Below, piece after piece: positions 32,649 through 44,204 of a DNA stretch of 64,000 bases. Made by a program: the position numbers and the translations under genes. The first letter of the stretch is position 1; each line of letters opens with the position of its first letter. The notes under the pieces are model-generated. The model did not search any database, was not told the DNA's origin, and was given only the letters and a program-made list of their open reading frames with translations. The stretch lies in NCBI GenBank assembly GCA_006538405.1, contig BJKQ01000010.1, positions 930,001 through 994,000 on the forward strand. The letters run 5' to 3'. This DNA comes from Hansfordia pulvinata (taxonomy: Eukaryota > Ascomycota > Sordariomycetes > Xylariales).

Positions 32649-35417
32649 ATGGCCGACGCCATCGCAAACTCGGCCGACTTCAAGGCCGCCCAGGAAAAGA
32701 TCCAGGCCGCCCTCGTCTCCGTCACTCGCTCCTCAAACCAGCTGGCAGCCGAGGATCTCGGCTTCCAGAAGACCAGCAACCCGGGCGTCGAGGACCATCT
32801 CGACGATGCTACCACCCGCCTGCTGTCCCTCGCCTCCTCCCTCATCTCCTCCGCCACCGCGCCCTCCCACTCCGACAAGGATAAGCCCGTCCCCGCCCCC
32901 TCGCTCGAGGACGCCGACGACGTCGACGTCCATTGGTCCCGCATCGTCGACGTCCTCGACTCTCTGCTCGAGAAGGCCGACACCACCCTCGACGAGTACA
33001 CCGGCCTGATCAAGCGCAAAGCTGGCCCGGTAGACGACTCGGTGCGTTTCCCCCCCCCCCCCCCCCCCCCCCCGGCCAGCCCCGACAGCCGTTAACTGAC
33101 TTGCTAACCATGATTGGCCCCCTCTAGGCAAATTCCACAGCGCCCAAGAAACACAAGTCGGCACCCCTCGACCAATCCATCCGCCGCGCAAACATCATCA
33201 AACCCCAGACCACCTTCGAGCTCAAACCCGACAACCTCGACACATCGCCGTGGAGGCCTCTACTCACCGAGAAGCCCCACGCAACGGTGCCTCTCGAGCA
33301 GAGCCTCGACACCTTCCAGAACGAAGAGGGCCAGACCCAGGTCAAGCACCCCTACGAGACCGAGATCAGCAATCTCGTATTTCCCGACCATGTCTTCGAG
33401 TCCAGGGATCCCATCTTCTATAAGCCCGTCGAGAATTCATCGGCGACCTACGTCGACACGTACGAGGGCGTCTTGCAGATGCTCGAGGAACTCAAGGGGG
33501 CCAAAGAAATCGCCATCGACACCGAGCACCACGACTTCCGCACCTACACCGGCCTGATGTCTCTGATGCAGATCAGCACCCGCGAGAAGGACTGGATCGT
33601 CGACACGCTGCAGCCATGGCGCCACAAGCTCTCGGTCCTGAACGAGGTCTTTGCCGACCCCAGCATCGTCAAGGTCCTGCACGGCGCCTACATGGACATC
33701 AAGTGGCTGCAGCGCGACTGTGGCCTCTACATCGTCGGGCTCTTCGACACATACGAGGCTGCCGTGTCGCTGGGCTTCCCTGCTAAAAGCCTAGCATACC
33801 TGCTGAAGCGATTTGTTGACTTTGACGCGGACAAGAAATACCAGCTGGCCGACTGGAGAATACGGTACGTCTTCTTTCCCTTGGTCCTTGTTCTTGCCCT
33901 CGCACACACACCCCAGCAGCAAAACTGACCAACCCTCCAACAGACCCATACCTGAGGAAATGCTGTACTACGCCCGATCGGACACGCACTACCTCCTCTA
34001 CGTCTACGACATGCTGCGCAACGAGCTGGTCCAGCGCTCGGATCGCAGCAACCCGGACAACGACCTGATCCGGCAGGTGCTCGACAGGTCGAAGCTGACC
34101 TCGCTGCGGCGCCACGAGAAGTTCGTCTACGACGCCGCCGGCGGCCAGGGGGCGTTCGGCTGGTTCAACCTGCTGACGAAGCAGTCGTCGGGCCGCCTGT
34201 CCAACGAGCAGTTCGCCGTCTTCCGCGCGCTGCACCAGTGGCGGGACGAGGCCGCCCGGCGCGAGGACGAGAGCCCGCTCTTCATCCTCAGCAACGCCGC
34301 CATCTTCGACATGGCGCGCCGCCTGCCCCCGGACGCCAAGGCGCTGCACAGCCTGCTCGGCCACAACCCCTCGCACGTCGCCAAGCGCTCCGTCTCGGAG
34401 CTCTTCGAGCTCGTCCAGAAGGCCAAGGCGGACGGCGCCGACGGCCCCAGCGTCATCGACGTCCTCCGAGGCACCGCTGCCGGCGGCGGCGGCGGCAGCG
34501 GCGCCAGCATGGGCATCGGGGAGGCGGCGCGGTCCGCCTTCCCCCAGCTCAAGGCGGCCGGCAAGGAGGCGGCCAGCCAGGAGACCAGGGACCTGGTGTC
34601 GGAGACGTCCAGCCTGTGGGGCGCGGTGCCCGTCAGCACCCGGTGGGAAGGCGGCGGCGCGACGGCGGCGGCGGCGCAGACCAACGAGACGGCCAAGTCG
34701 CTGTCGTTCGCGCTGCCCTGGGCCAAGTTCATGGAGAGCGCGTCCGTCGGCACCGAGCAGCTCGCGGCGGCCCCGCCCGCCCCGAGCGAGCCGGCCGTGG
34801 CACGGGACAAGGCGCGCGCGGAGGCGGCGCAGCAGGCGGCCGAGGCGGACCAGGAGTTCACGCTCAAGGCCGGGCGGAAGCGCAAGGCGCCGCCCGCCTC
34901 GGAGCCCGAGTCCGGCGCCGAGGGAGAGGGGGAGGCGCAGGAGGAGACCACCCCGGGACGGGCGCAGCCCAAGGCGTCCCTGGACGGCGACGAGATCGGC
35001 CTGTCGGACGACTCGGACAGCCCGGAGGCGCAGCGGGCGCGCAAGGAGGCGAAGAAGAAGCGGCGCGAGGCCAAGCGGGCCAAGAAGGAGGCCGAGGCGG
35101 CGGCCAAGGAGGAGAAGAGAGCGGCCAAGGCGGCGCGGCGCGCGGCGAGGAAGGGGCAGAGCGGCGGCGGCGGCGGCGGAGGCGACGACGACGACGACAA
35201 CGACGAGGAGGAGGAGGAGGATGGAGACGAGGAAGAGCAAGAGCAGCCTTTCGATTACACCAAGGCCAACTCGGTGCTCAAGACGGCCAAGGGCAACGGC
35301 GCCCGCGCCGCCGCGGCCCCCAGGTTCAACCCGTACGCGCTGACGGCCGAGGGCCCCAAGGCCGCGCGCAAGATGCACGGCGAGAAGACGGGCCGCAGCC
35401 ACACGTTCAAGCGGTGA
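32649..35417 (+). CDS. RRP6: Exosome 3'-5' exoribonuclease Rrp6
   Basis: Nuclear exosome-associated exonuclease for rRNA/snoRNA 3' trimming and RNA surveillance. Exons 32649-33041, 33128-33864 and 33944-35417 give 867 residues. The N-terminal PMC2NT region (about residues 10-130) is the binding site for the Rrp47/Lrp1 cofactor in the family. The DEDD-Y nuclease domain shows IAIDTEHHDFRTYTG (D262, E264), LHGAYMDIKWLQRDCG, and motif III YYARSDTHYLLYVYDML with Y386 four residues before D390. An HRDC domain follows (about residues 455-535, FAVFRALHQWRDEAARRED...). The long C-terminal tail is Ala/Lys/Glu-rich with a basic KKRREAKRAKK stretch and an acidic run, probably carrying nuclear-localisation and RNA-binding functions. 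Introns are 86 and 79 bases; the first is dominated by 25 consecutive C. The reading frame is intact. Confidence 0.95.
33050..33074. repeat. Poly-C run (25) inside RRP6 intron 1
   Basis: Uninterrupted run of 25 C occupying nearly a third of the 86-base intron, close to the 5' splice site. Confidence 0.9.
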
Positions 35418-38400
35418 TGGGGAGTCGAGGGTCTTGCACCCGTCAAAGTCTGCAGTATCATGTACCCCATACCAGGCGTTCCAGGACTTGGGTGCCTTTT
35501 GCGGCGGTGTGTGTGTGTGTTTGTGTGTGTTTGGGAGAGCAGGGGAAGAGGAGGAGGAGGAGGCAAAGGATGAGATTACTATTAGATAGACAGAGGTTCG
35601 TCCTGATACCATGGGAGTTCATAGCAACACGACTCACGTGGGCCGCGGCCGGATGCCCGGACACGCTCCCTCCTCTTATGGAGAAGCCCACCTGCCATGC
35701 CCGAGGGGGCATTTCCTACGATACATCCAGTGTTTGTGCGTGACTTGGTCGTGACACCATTCCGATATTGTGAGTCGGTACAGAAGTTTGATATACGACG
35801 AAGAAGAGATGGTGACGGACGCATCAAGCTTGAGAGGACGCCGGGCTCTCGCTTTCACCCCTATCAAAATAGCAGAACAGAACATAAACCGGCCCATAGC
35901 CCCAGGCTAGAGCTGGGCGACCGGGGCTGTACCGGGGAGCAAGCCTCATGGCTCGTGGCTGGAGGAGTTACACCGACCTGGACGGCGTGGCCGCAAGTCC
36001 CTAAACGAGAACTCTACATCAGGCACAGCGAAGCGGTGTCGCTGCGCTGGCCAGTTGCCCCTCTACAACGTCTTGATGGCCTCCTGGCAGCGTCCTGTGG
36101 GTTCAGCATAGGGAACTCGGAGCGCCCCGGACTTTGATGGTGATGAAGACGCAGGCGGACCGCATCGCCAGGGCACGAAGACCTGAAGAGTCAGCGTTTC
36201 TCCGGCCTCGTCTGCCTACAACCACGATCACATTCCATTTGCCTGGACGGTCAGACTCCAGGTGGGCCATTTACCCCTGCAGTGTGGCCAGCTGAGATGG
36301 TCAAATAATGCGACGGCCACTTGAGAATCGGCACCCTTGCAAGCCCTCTTGAGTTGAGTCTGGCAGGTCAAAGCTGCCATGTCACAGTCCACTGTCGGCG
36401 TCGCGAGGGGACCTGAGAGTGCGGAGATCTAATGAGTTCTACTGTGCAGCTCGCCTGTCGTCACCCAGGTTGGGATCCCTTCCAGCTGCGTCAAAGAAAG
36501 CCTCCGCGACCCGGGCTGGACAGCTCCAAAGGACCCAAATCATTGTCCTTATACCAACCTGCAGCCACTGCTAGCACTCCAGACCAAGCGGCTTCGGGCG
36601 TGCGAGGCGACAACTTCCTGTCAGCAAGCGATCCGGAACTTGGGAAATCCTGGGGCCGCTTTTGGTCTTTTGCGCCACGCCAAGCACCCGCTGCTGCCTT
36701 GGGCCCTGTGTGGTAGCTGGGTAGCTGAATCATCCTCTCACCCCACCTCTGATGGTGGCGAATGGGGGGGGATAAGCACCACTGCGTGTTCGAAAGAGCT
36801 CAGGAGCGGCTAAACGGTGCGAGTTGGAACAAACAATCATCGGGAAGAGCGTCGGTAGTCCCTAACCAGAAGCAAGGGACACCCGGACGAGACGGGCAGT
36901 GAAGCCAACCGCGATATCCCAAGTTTCGAGGCCGGGGTGAGTGGTCCGTGATGTAGAGACTGCAGTCTTCCTTCTATCTGTCTCATGAACAGTGAGACAT
37001 GATGGTGATGTTCCGTCCACGCCGATTCTTGTCGCCTTGCTTCCTCGTCAGCTGTCCTAAGAGGAAACACCCCGAGCTTTGCCCCTTTGTCCCCTTCCCC
37101 GCAACGAGCGAGAGCGGTTGACCCGAGAGAGACGATGGGGGAATGAACCAAAGGGCTTCGCTTCCCGTCCTGGCGTTCCCGGGTCTGTGCAAACGGACGA
37201 GCTGCATAAGTTCTCGCCGCCGCGCGGTCGGTCTTTCCTGTGTGGGACCCGGCACGACTACCTCCCTACCCTCATAAATCAATCAGCCGATCGCACCGCG
37301 CCGAGAGGTCGGCGTCTTTCCCGGCGACGAGCGAGCCGGGCGTGGGGCGGCGGGAGGCGGGGCATTGCTTAGCAAGGGCGGATTCGATGACCTGTCTGTC
37401 GGTCGCCGCCAGGTCAGTAATCAGGATCGACTCGTTTTTTGCCCGCGGAAGAGACCAGACAGGGACAGAGACGAGGGCGACGTGGAAGAACGAAGACAAC
37501 GACAGCGGTCTTTGCTGGCGTTTGCGGCCGGCACGGGGAGTAGACGCGCACGTCCAGCTCTGCTCCGGCCCGATGGGCATCCAGGACGGAGGAGCCTGGA
37601 GGCAAGCGACAGTTTGAGCAGAACTCGACTCGGGCGAAGAGTTGGAGAAGCCGGTCGGCTCGGAGCAAAGAAGGAGGAGGAGAGGCGAGGCAGACCGAAG
37701 CCCAAAGATGTAGGGAAGCCGAGGAGTCCAAGACGCCGGGCTGGGGATGCCCCGGAACAGGTATGCCGTCAGGATCGCCGGTAGCTGGCAATGGGGCGTA
37801 AGGCGAGAGCGGGTGGCGCCGCGCCGCGCTCTGGATAAGCGAGGAGAAGAGGGCCGTGTGTGCGTACGTGTTCGTGCCTGCGATCCTGGGAATCGCCACG
37901 GCTGCACCAATTGGAGTGGTGAAGTGGAGGGGGGGGGAGGCCAATGTCGTGAGATGCGCGCCGTCGTCTCGGGCAGGCAGACGATGCAGATGTAGATGCA
38001 CCGACTGCACAAGGCTTCATGTGATCATCTAATCCGACAGGTATCCGTGCGTAGGTACTGTCCAAGTACAGTGATGTGTGCACGAGTACATCCCTCAGGA
38101 CCTACCTACCCCTCGGGATGTTCACCTGGTACGCTTGTAAGTGTAGGTAGGTTAGGTACGCAGGGTACTCGTAGGATAGAGAGTGGGTATAGCATTCCCC
38201 CAGTGTCTTTAGAGGAAACGCAACGCTGCTGGGAACAACCACCATGGACTTGCAGTCTCACAAGCCTCCCCGGCCTCGCCCGCCCGCCCTCTCGGCTCCG
38301 AGCCGAGCAGAGCAGAACTGGGCAACATCGCGTGGCGGCCGAGGGATCATCACCGTCGCCTACCAACAGGAGGAACAGGAAACACCACCACTTCGGGCGG

Positions 38401-39532
38401 CGGCTGCTCGGATGCCCGGCCTGTCCACGAACCTAAATATCGACCTTTTCGCCCCGCGGGAGCGACAACAATCTGGAATCTCACAGCCGGGCATCTCATG
38501 ATGGACTGAACCCGGCCACCTATCCCCTAGAGGCGGGGCCAGCAGCCGGGGACCCGTGACCGCGCACGAGCAGGCAGGGCGAGCCTCGTCTCTCTGCGTC
38601 GGCGGAAGGAATCGCGCCACCGCATTCGGGCGGCCTGCGACGATCCTACCGCGTACGCGTCCGGCCAGGCCTCGCGAGGTATTTGTGGAAGGATCCAAAA
38701 TACCAGCATAGACCCCCGGGCTTGGGCTGTCTGGCTGAGCTGCTCAAGGGGCGGTGGGCTGCTGAGGCTTCCTCTGCAGGATCGCGAGTCAGCCGATTCT
38801 GACGACGCTCTCATCAGCCGGGTTGCGGAGAGCTACGTGGATTCCAGAAGAGGCCTGAACAGCAAGAGGAGGGGGAGGTGGTGGAGTAGGAGAAACAGAA
38901 AGAAGAGAAGGAGAGGCAGCTACACAGGTAACCGATTGGGGAATGCCATTCATGGCAGATGGCATCAGACCTCCCTACCACAGACAGACAGACGGACGTA
39001 CGGACGCAATGATTCAGCACGCCACCTGAGCCGCTGGTCTGGCCCCATCACAGCACAATCCGTCGAGACTGAGGACCGGATTCTGACTGACTTAAGCTTT
39101 GCCAGGTCGAAGAGTGCGGCGAACTGCCCGTAACCAACATCGCCACCAGCAAGCTGCAGCCTCGCTCCCCTGGTCGCCACCGGCCTCAGGAAAGCCGCGC
39201 TGACAAAGGCCCGAAAGCGACCGCTGCTCGTCTCAGCCAGAGGATCGCGTCGTCGCCTCCCTCTCCCTCCCCTCTCCTCCCCTCGGTTGCGGCCTGTGCA
39301 CGGTATAAGAAGCTTTCCATCCCGCCAAGACTCGATCGGCCATGAGCTCCATCATCCCGCTATCACCATCACCTCTCGTTTCTACCGACACTTACACGCT
39401 CACTCGCTCTACTGAGTCTCTGGCTCATCCACAAGCCTCTCTTTACATTAGCTAGGAACCAACTAATACCAAAACCATCCACGACGAGAAAAGAAAAAAA
39501 AGAAATCAAAGAAAAGAAAAGGAAAAAAGAAA
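35418..39532. other. 4.1 kb intergenic region, no gene recognised
   Basis: Follows RRP6 on the same strand as the next small gene. It contains a TG-rich run and AGG repeats just after RRP6 (35500-35565), an ACCTACC/GTAGGTTAGGTAC-type cluster with ACGAGTAC and GTACTCGTA at 38041-38175, and an A/G-rich leader (39481-39532) directly before the next start. No protein domains or RNA genes seen. Confidence 0.5.
39303..39309 (+). promoter_or_regulatory. TATA-like box of the small secreted protein gene
   Basis: GTATAAGA context about 225 bases before the ATG at 39533, preceded by a polypyrimidine stretch and followed by a CT-rich and then A-rich leader. The arrangement resembles strongly expressed fungal genes. 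Confidence 0.5.
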
Positions 39533-39931
39533 ATGCGGTCCTACCAAGCCATCCTGGGCCTCGTCGCCGCCCTCGCGGCCACCACCGCCGAGGCCGGGCC
39601 CGTCGTGTCGCTCGACCAAGTCGCCCGCTGGGCCCAGGACGAGCTGCTGCCCCGGGGCTCCTCCTCCTCCGCCGCCGCCGGCGACGACCTGGACAAGAGG
39701 GGCACCATCACCTGCGCCGCGTGCGTCTTCGCCGTCGAGCACGGCATCACCAAAATCACCAAGCGGGGCGGCGACGACGACGAGGAGGACTCCTCGGAGA
39801 TCGGCCTGGAGAGGCGCATGTCGGTGACGGGCGCGATGGGCACAGCCGCCAAAACCGTCGGGGCCGAAAAGATCTGCAAGCACATGCCCCTCCACCCCTG
39901 CGGCGGCGACGACGAGAAAAAGTCGGACTAG
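39533..39931 (+). CDS. Small secreted cysteine protein with dibasic (Kex2-type) sites
   Basis: 132 residues, single exon. Signal peptide about 1-21 (LGLVAALAATTAEA). Dibasic sites occur at DKR (55-56), TKR (77-78) and ERR (94-95). Four cysteines sit in two groups, CAAC at 61/64 and C115/C123 (ICKHMPLHPC), separated by an acidic linker DDDEEDSSEIGLERR that is flanked by two of the dibasic sites. Processing by Kex2 would leave two cysteine-bearing chains that disulfides could hold together. The CxxC start and closing pair also resemble the ends of a saposin-like fold. Not recognised as a known family. The A-rich leader just before the ATG and the TATA box support a real, well-expressed gene. 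It is convergent with the VOC gene. Confidence 0.68.
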   Translation: MRSYQAILGLVAALAATTAEAGPVVSLDQVARWAQDELLPRGSSSSAAAGDDLDKRGTITCAACVFAVEHGITKITKRGGDDDEEDSSEIGLERRMSVTGAMGTAAKTVGAEKICKHMPLHPCGGDDEKKSD

Positions 39932-40553
39932 AGAGGTGCCTGGCTGGCCTGCCGCGGCACACACGGGTGGGGAAGACTTTCTCTGCCCCTTGGCGGGATG
40001 AATGTTTGAACCTAAACATCATACACAAGAAAGAAAGAGGGAGAAAGGAAACAAAACGGCGGCCTCCAGGGCTCTAAGGTCCAGGTAGTAGTCAGCTGGA
40101 AGGGTCTACCCATGACATCTACACGCAAAGAGACTGGAAACCCGGCCGCCGTCGTCGTCGTCGTTTTGAACGCGGTCCATCATACACAGGCGTCGGAGTA
40201 TCTACGCACATTACTTTCAGAAGCGGGGTGGAGGGGCGTCATATCTGCGCATCTTTGGCACCGGGCACGGGTGTCCGGTGCTTGACGAACTCCTTCTGGG
40301 TCTTTTCTCATATTGTATCTTACAGCACCATTAAACTGCACATAGGTGTACTGCCCGGGCTCGCACCGGGCCTGCGTTGTACATAGGTATTCATGGAATG
40401 GAACACATAGGCATGTCCACTCAAAATCAAGACGTTCGATTGTGACGGGAGTTTCCTTTACTCCCTAGACGTGTGATGACTCCGGGGTTCCTCCCTCCCC
40501 ACCTGCGCTCCTGATCAAGACGGGACAAGACGCCACGCCACGCCATACTTCGT
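39932..40553. other. Convergent intergenic region
   Basis: 3' regions of the small secreted protein gene (plus) and the VOC gene (minus). A GTC run occurs near 40148-40165. No gene seen. Confidence 0.5.
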
Positions 40554-41511
40554 CTACGAGGGCGTGGGGATGGGCACCTCGCCCGGGACGTCTTCGACCT
40601 CGGCCATGGCCTCGGCCTCGCTGGCGGGCACTTCGTTGGAGAGCCTGGCAAAACATAGGGGGTTAGTCCGAAACACACAGCACAGACAGGCAGAGAGAGG
40701 GAGAGAGAGAGAAGAATAGGGAGAGAGAGAGAGGGAGAGAGAACTCACTCGACGAGGTTCCCATCCGGATCCCGCACGTACACGCTGCGCAGCGCCCTCC
40801 TCGCCCCGGTCCGCCCGACGACGCGGCCCCTCTCCGCCTCGCCCAGCAGCCCCCCGTCGGCCCCCTCCCCCTCCCGCCGACCAGCTCGCCCGCGTCAAAC
40901 CCCGCCGCCTTCCTCTTCTCCTTGCCCTCCCCGGCAGCATCAGCGAGGAGGAGGAGGCCCCGCAGCCGCTCCGCGACTGCGTCCACGTCCTCGGCGACGA
41001 GGAAGCACAGGTCCGCCGTCCCCGGCCCGGGAGCCGCGGCCCGCGGGAGGATGGCGGTGGTCCCGACGTCGCTGCTGTTGCCGCCGCCTGCGTTTTCGTC
41101 TACCCCTTCCGCCTGGTGCAGGTTGATCTTGGACCTCCCGAAGAGCAGCGCGTGCCTTGCCGGCCCCCTTCCTGCTCCTCCTCCTCCTCCCCCTACTCCC
41201 CCGCCGCTACCGCCGACGAAGGTCTCGTGCCGCATCCCCAGGACCGAGGTGTAGAACGCCACCGCCGCCGGGATCGACCGCACCGTCAGGACCAGGTGGT
41301 CCAGCGACTGCGCCGTGCACACGGGCGGTCGCGGCTTCGTTGCCGCGCTGCCGCTGCCGCTGCCGCTGTTGCCTCGCGCGTACTGCGACATGGCCTCTGC
41401 TGCTGCTGCTGCTGCTGCTGTGGAGATACGGAGGTGGCGGTGGAAAAGAGGGCAGGGCGAGGTCCGGAGGAGGGAGACGCAATGGCGTGCGCCGGCGAGG
41501 ACCATTACCAT
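40554..41511 (-). CDS. VOC/glyoxalase-family protein, possibly mitochondrial (single-base frame break near 40875)
   Basis: Vicinal-oxygen-chelate fold protein in two exons, 40749-41511 and 40554-40644 (104-base intron). The N-terminal half shows SLDHLVLTVRSIPAAVAFYT and LGMRHETF, then KINLHQ; the C-terminal half shows RSVYVRDPDGNLVEL, the classic end of a glyoxalase/dioxygenase-like domain with the metal-ligand Glu. The first part and the last part are in different frames. One extra base in the C/G-rich stretch at about 40862-40880 restores EGEGADGGLL...RDPDGNLVE. With it the protein is about 284 residues. The start at 41511 adds an Arg-rich presequence (MVMVLAGARHCVSLLRTS...) suggesting mitochondria; the alternative start is 41391 (MSQYARG). 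Glycine-, alanine- and serine-rich inserts interrupt the domain. Substrate unknown. Confidence 0.78.
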
Positions 41512-42465
41512 TTACCACCCAAGCAGGTCCTGGTTCTCTGGTGTCAGCGCCTGCGCCGATGCCCTAGGCTGGACGGATCGGGCGTCGGAGAGCAAGTATT
41601 GTGTGCCTCGAGGCTGGCTGCTCGAGACTGCTACAATCTGGACCGTATTGCCTCACCTGGTAGAAATGCCCACGAGACGTGTGCGTACGAGGTGCGTGCT
41701 GATGCGTCGCGGGCAGTTGTAAAAGTGGGCGGGAGCGGGACTGATATACCTCTCTTCACAGCGCGGGGTCTCTGGAGGCGCGGCGAACACGGCAGCGCGA
41801 AGCAGACACGGATGGATCACGTCACGGCCGCTCTCCATGACGCCCACAGCACTTTGCGAGTAGACTTCGCCCGCGACTCGAGCTGCTAACTTTCATCGGC
41901 ACACGCTGGACCTGTAGGCCGACGTCACCAGAATGCGAGGCCAATCGTTTGCCCTAGCCCACACAGCTAAACCAGATGAATATGAAAGTGTCCGTTCATT
42001 TCTTCATGTCATCTCGGTGTCGTTCCCGGATCCGCACGCCCTGTGGCTGCTCGCGACCCGCTATCTTCAACATAACATGTGAGATGATGCTTGGGCAGTC
42101 TTCGACCGCGCCCCTTGAACCCGCCGTCTGTTCCATGTGCTTGTCTACAATCCTCTGATCCACCGGGCATTTCTTCCTGTTCTTTCCCCCTGACAGACTT
42201 CCCGCCAGCTTCGCCATCGCATCTGTTGCAGCGGGCCGTAGCTCTGCTTCAGGTCTCTCTCCCAACCGCGCATGCTTGTCGAGGATGCCTTGTTCTGGGG
42301 TATCACGTAATACAAGGGCCTCGTTCATGTCTGTCTCCCCGCCGTGCATGGCAACAACAGGCAGGGATCTCGCATATGGAAACGTCATCAACCCTGCGGC
42401 CAGCATCCATATCTGGGCCACCTGCAAGAGCGCATCTCGCCCTCCCTGTGGAGGACCGCCGCCCA
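41512..42465. other. Intergenic region, no gene recognised
   Basis: Upstream of the VOC gene and downstream of the HET gene (both minus strand). A reverse frame continuing from 42658 to 41996 overlaps the HET gene's end out of phase and shows no domain. Nothing else seen. Confidence 0.5.
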
Positions 42466-44204
42466 TCACCGCTTCTTCCTCCGCTTCCCGTCTATCCTGT
42501 CCGACTTGCTCGTGCTCGCCCGCGACGTGGCATCGGCCGCATCTCGGAAAACCAGCAGCCGCACCGTCCGCATTGCGTTGCCGTTCCCGTTGCTCTCGCG
42601 GGGCATCAGGAACTCGGTCGACACGCGCATGTTTCCAATGTCGACACTCCGGTGCCACTCGACTCGCGCCATGTCGTCCACCAGGGGGAGCAGCTCGACT
42701 AGGCTGAACGAAGTACTGCCGCCCGCCGACGGGGAGGTAGGCGCTGGCACTTTAGCCACGCGCACCTTCATCGGACGCGGCTCCTCGCGCGTGGGTGATT
42801 CCTCCTTCTCCAGTGACAGCAGAAACCCGACGCCTTGCCGGTTCTGAAAGTAGAGGATGGACCAGGGCAGATCGATGAGGTACAGAGAGCCGTGGGTGCC
42901 CGGTGTCTCGAACGGCGACGGTGTCTGGATGTCCTGGAGCGCATTGGGCGGATAGACCTGGAGAAGATCAAACGGTCGGTCGCCCGGCCACTCCAGCGAC
43001 ACCTTGATGTGCTTGGAGATGGCATGTGGCCGGCTGGCAATCTGCACCGTGATCGGCCGGACCGAGAAGCTGGCCACCTTGGCCGCGGGGACCAGGACCG
43101 GGCTGCTGTAGGGGTTGCGTTCGAACTCCTTGCGGGCGGTCGACGAGCGGCTCAGCGGCAGAACGAGCGTGCTGTCGCCGGAGCCGGCGCTGCATTGCAG
43201 GTCGATCAGGGCCGTGCCGGTGCGCTCGTCGATCTGCATGGGCAGCTGGAGGCGGAGGCCGGTGGTCGTCACCTCAAACGGCGGTTCGTCGTCGGGCTGC
43301 CGGGGCAGGGGCTCGATGGGGCCGCAGTAGCGGAAAGACGAGGGGCGCTCGGCCAGAATGGCGACCTTGCGGTCGACGTGGGAGCCGGACAGGGGCAGGT
43401 CGAAGCCCCAGGAAAAGACGGACTGGTCGGAGCAGGCGCGCAGGATCTGATACTGCAGGCGGACAAACGCCTTGCTCGCGCCCTCGCCGTACTCGGGCGG
43501 CAGGGAGACGTCGAAGAGGCCGGGCAGGCAGTAGGCGGCGTCCTCCTCGCGGGTAGTGTGGCGGGCGGCGGCCCAGGCCAGGCGGTGAGCCACGCTCTGG
43601 CGGCGGACGTCGTCGGGGTCGCGCAGGACGCGCGGGGGATGCCGGTGGCGTCGTGGACGGTCGGGCTCAGCTCGGCCTTGGCGCCGACGTAGCGCCAGGA
43701 GCGGTCGTAGAAGCGGACGTACTGGGGGGCGACCAGCTCGGGCAGGGTCCAGCCGCGGGTGAACCAGCGGCTGCGGCGGAAGTCGGAGTCGGGGGAGTCG
43801 GCGACGGCGAGGGCGGGCTCGGCGCTGTTGCGGCCGCTGCCGCCGCCCCTCTGGCGGGGCTGACTCTGGACGTCGGCGAGGTGGACGTAGCAGACGCGGG
43901 CGGTGCGGTAGATGTCCCAGGTGCGCTGGAGGGCGTCGGCGACCTGGTCGGGCTGGGAGCGGTCGACGCAGCACGTGTCGACCCAGAGGAAGTCGATGTC
44001 GTCGACGACGGCCTGGCGGCAGCAGCCCTTGATCTTGGACCAGCCAGACTTGCGCTTGTACCAGGGCAGCCAGCCGGCCAGCTCCTTGGCCGAGACCTCG
44101 TCGAAGTTGGCGGCCCAGGTGTGGGACAGGACGGCGTACTCGGGGAGGGATTGGAGGTCGGGGAAGTCGTGCAGACGCAGCGTCTTGGTGTTAAGCAGAT
44201 GCAT
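42466..44204 (-). CDS. HET-domain (heterokaryon incompatibility) protein (single-base frame break near 43638)
   Basis: Allorecognition-type protein of about 579 residues once one base is restored. Start at 44204 (MHLLNTKTLRLHDF). HET domain (PF06985 type) from about residue 22: YAVLSHTWAANFDEVSAKEL, KGCCRQAVVDDIDFLWVDTC, CYVHLADV, SRWFTRGWTLPELVAPQYVRFYD. The expected continuation ATGIPPRVLRDPDDVRRQSVA is split between two frames; one extra C in the C5 run (plus-strand G5) at about 43634-43638 joins them. After AHRLAWAA..TTREEDAAYCLPGLFDV comes a C-terminal region of about 350 residues, Ser/Pro/Val-rich, without WD or NACHT motifs, similar in layout to HET proteins with a beta-rich tail. In the family, clashes between incompatible alleles trigger cell death. 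The partner gene cannot be identified here. Confidence 0.87.

Noticed and set aside
33783..35743. Long open frames on both strands overlapping RRP6 exon 3
   Set aside because: RRP6 motifs identify the true frame; the others are low-complexity Gly/Arg or Leu/Arg shadows.
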